Part shown: positions 63,576-64,000 of the stretch, in pieces
How positions within the stretch are numbered: the stretch's first letter is position 1
How the letters are laid out: each line of letters starts with the position of its first letter
NCBI GenBank assembly: GCA_028282005.1
Contig: JANQIV010000112.1
Span: 27,436-91,435, forward strand
From: Melioribacteraceae bacterium
GTDB taxonomy: Bacteria; Bacteroidota; Ignavibacteria; Ignavibacteriales; Melioribacteraceae
DNA length: 64,000 nucleotides
Direction of reading: 5' to 3'
The notes under the pieces: generated by a model
Told to the model about the DNA's origin: nothing
What the model saw: only the letters and a program-made list of their open reading frames with translations
The model's database searches: none
Translations under genes and position numbers: made by a program

Positions 63576-64000
63576 CTACGCTTCAACAATGTCTTGTATC
63601 TGCGTATGTAATTCCTGTGTTACTTTTTCAAATGTTGCTTCGCTAATCAATTTGTTATTCACTGTAACATTCGGACTGTTACCGCAATTTTCCAAACAGA
63701 ATGTAGCTTTCACTTCAACTTGTTCTTTTAATTCTGCACCTTCAACATAATTGATCATTTTTGATAACAGATCCTGCGAACCTTTTATATAACAGTTGGT
63801 TCCGATGCACACATTAACTTCACATCTATCCTTTTCACTTGAATCAATTAAGCTAATCTCGGAATCAAAAAATCTTTTTCTATTTTTATAATGAGTGTGC
63901 AATAATTCGTGAGCTTTTTCGCCGCCGATCTCTTTTAAGTGCTCTTCGTATAATTTGCTCACATAAGGATTATCCTGTGATTTGTGAAGTTGAAGAGTTT
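63576..64000 (-). CDS. [FeFe] hydrogenase HydA-type catalytic subunit, C-terminal end (partial)
   Basis: The frame stays open from its stop at 63576 to the right window edge, so the GTG at 63962 is not a real start. The visible part begins with the small-subunit-like tail of [FeFe] hydrogenases: DNPYVSKLYEEHLKEIGGEK then AHELLHTHY. A 2Fe-2S thioredoxin-like domain follows (CIGTNCYIKGS and CLENCGNSP, four Cys ligands). This order matches the C-terminus of HydA in electron-bifurcating HydABC enzymes, which carry an extra C-terminal 2Fe-2S domain. hydB and hydC are expected beyond the window. It faces the sensory hydrogenase on the same strand. Confidence 0.8.
   Translation of the reverse strand, partial: TLQLHKSQDNPYVSKLYEEHLKEIGGEKAHELLHTHYKNRKRFFDSEISLIDSSEKDRCEVNVCIGTNCYIKGSQDLLSKMINYVEGAELKEQVEVKATFCLENCGNSPNVTVNNKLISEATFEKVTQELHTQIQDIVEA

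Noticed and set aside
63576..63962. Separate NuoE-like 2Fe-2S gene starting at GTG 63962
   Set aside because: The frame continues upstream to the window edge and encodes the [FeFe] hydrogenase C-terminal tail, so it is the end of a larger gene.

Overview
The window is a bacterial chromosome segment, AT-rich and densely coded on both strands. It probably comes from the class Ignavibacteria or a close relative in the Bacteroidota/Chlorobi lineage. The evidence is a secreted beta-propeller protein with a type IX secretion C-terminal domain containing the QNYPNPFNPNT motif, many Cys-anchored lipoproteins, TTG starts behind good ribosome binding sites, membrane-anchored AraC regulators, heptose-LPS genes and an [FeFe]-hydrogenase locus. 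No tRNA, rRNA, CRISPR array, transposase or phage gene was seen.

Layout. 1-30141 is mostly housekeeping: the 3' end of a hybrid histidine kinase, ornithine aminotransferase (rocD), YjbQ and LOG family proteins, a heptosyltransferase-like GT9, a DUF2723/TMEM260-like membrane protein, a GT2, a methyltransferase bracketed by two copies of a palindromic repeat, an FKBP isomerase, an RlmL-like RNA methyltransferase (probable ATT start), an M29 aminopeptidase, several small secreted proteins, a T9SS cargo protein, a lipase-like hydrolase, an AraC regulator, a serine hydrolase, metH behind a terminator-bearing leader, a CHASE4 sensor kinase with its NarL-type regulator, hldD, a Nudix hydrolase, a zinc-ribbon protein and an alpha/beta hydrolase.

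30520-48232 is a single-strand polysaccharide export cluster. It holds an ABC-2 permease (Wzm-like) and an ATPase with a C-terminal glycan-recognition region (Wzt-like). These are separated by three paralogous membrane-anchored SGNH proteins, a sulfotransferase and a B12-type radical SAM enzyme. A UbiA prenyltransferase homologue, a terpene-cyclase-like toroid protein, a second sulfotransferase, a second radical SAM protein and three GT genes follow; one of the GT genes is a tandem double GT4. Two fragments of a fourth SGNH gene flank the first radical SAM gene, recording an insertion or replacement. This accessory island is the best candidate for an undescribed glycan or lipid modification pathway.

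48597-58510 holds an S9 peptidase, then a run of a CHASE2/AAA+ (sigma-54 activator type) regulator, two lipoproteins, an outer-membrane barrel/transglutaminase fusion, a FecR-like protein with TPR-like helices and a last small lipoprotein. A possible -24/-12 promoter precedes the first lipoprotein. This looks like a self-contained envelope sensing or assembly module.

58727-60540 is cysE-cysK. 60587-64000 (minus strand) is the end of an [FeFe]-hydrogenase operon: the 3' end of a HydA-type catalytic subunit with the small-subunit-like tail and a C-terminal 2Fe-2S domain, a HydS-like sensory [FeFe] hydrogenase with a PAS domain, and an overlapping SpoIIE/PP2C phosphatase.
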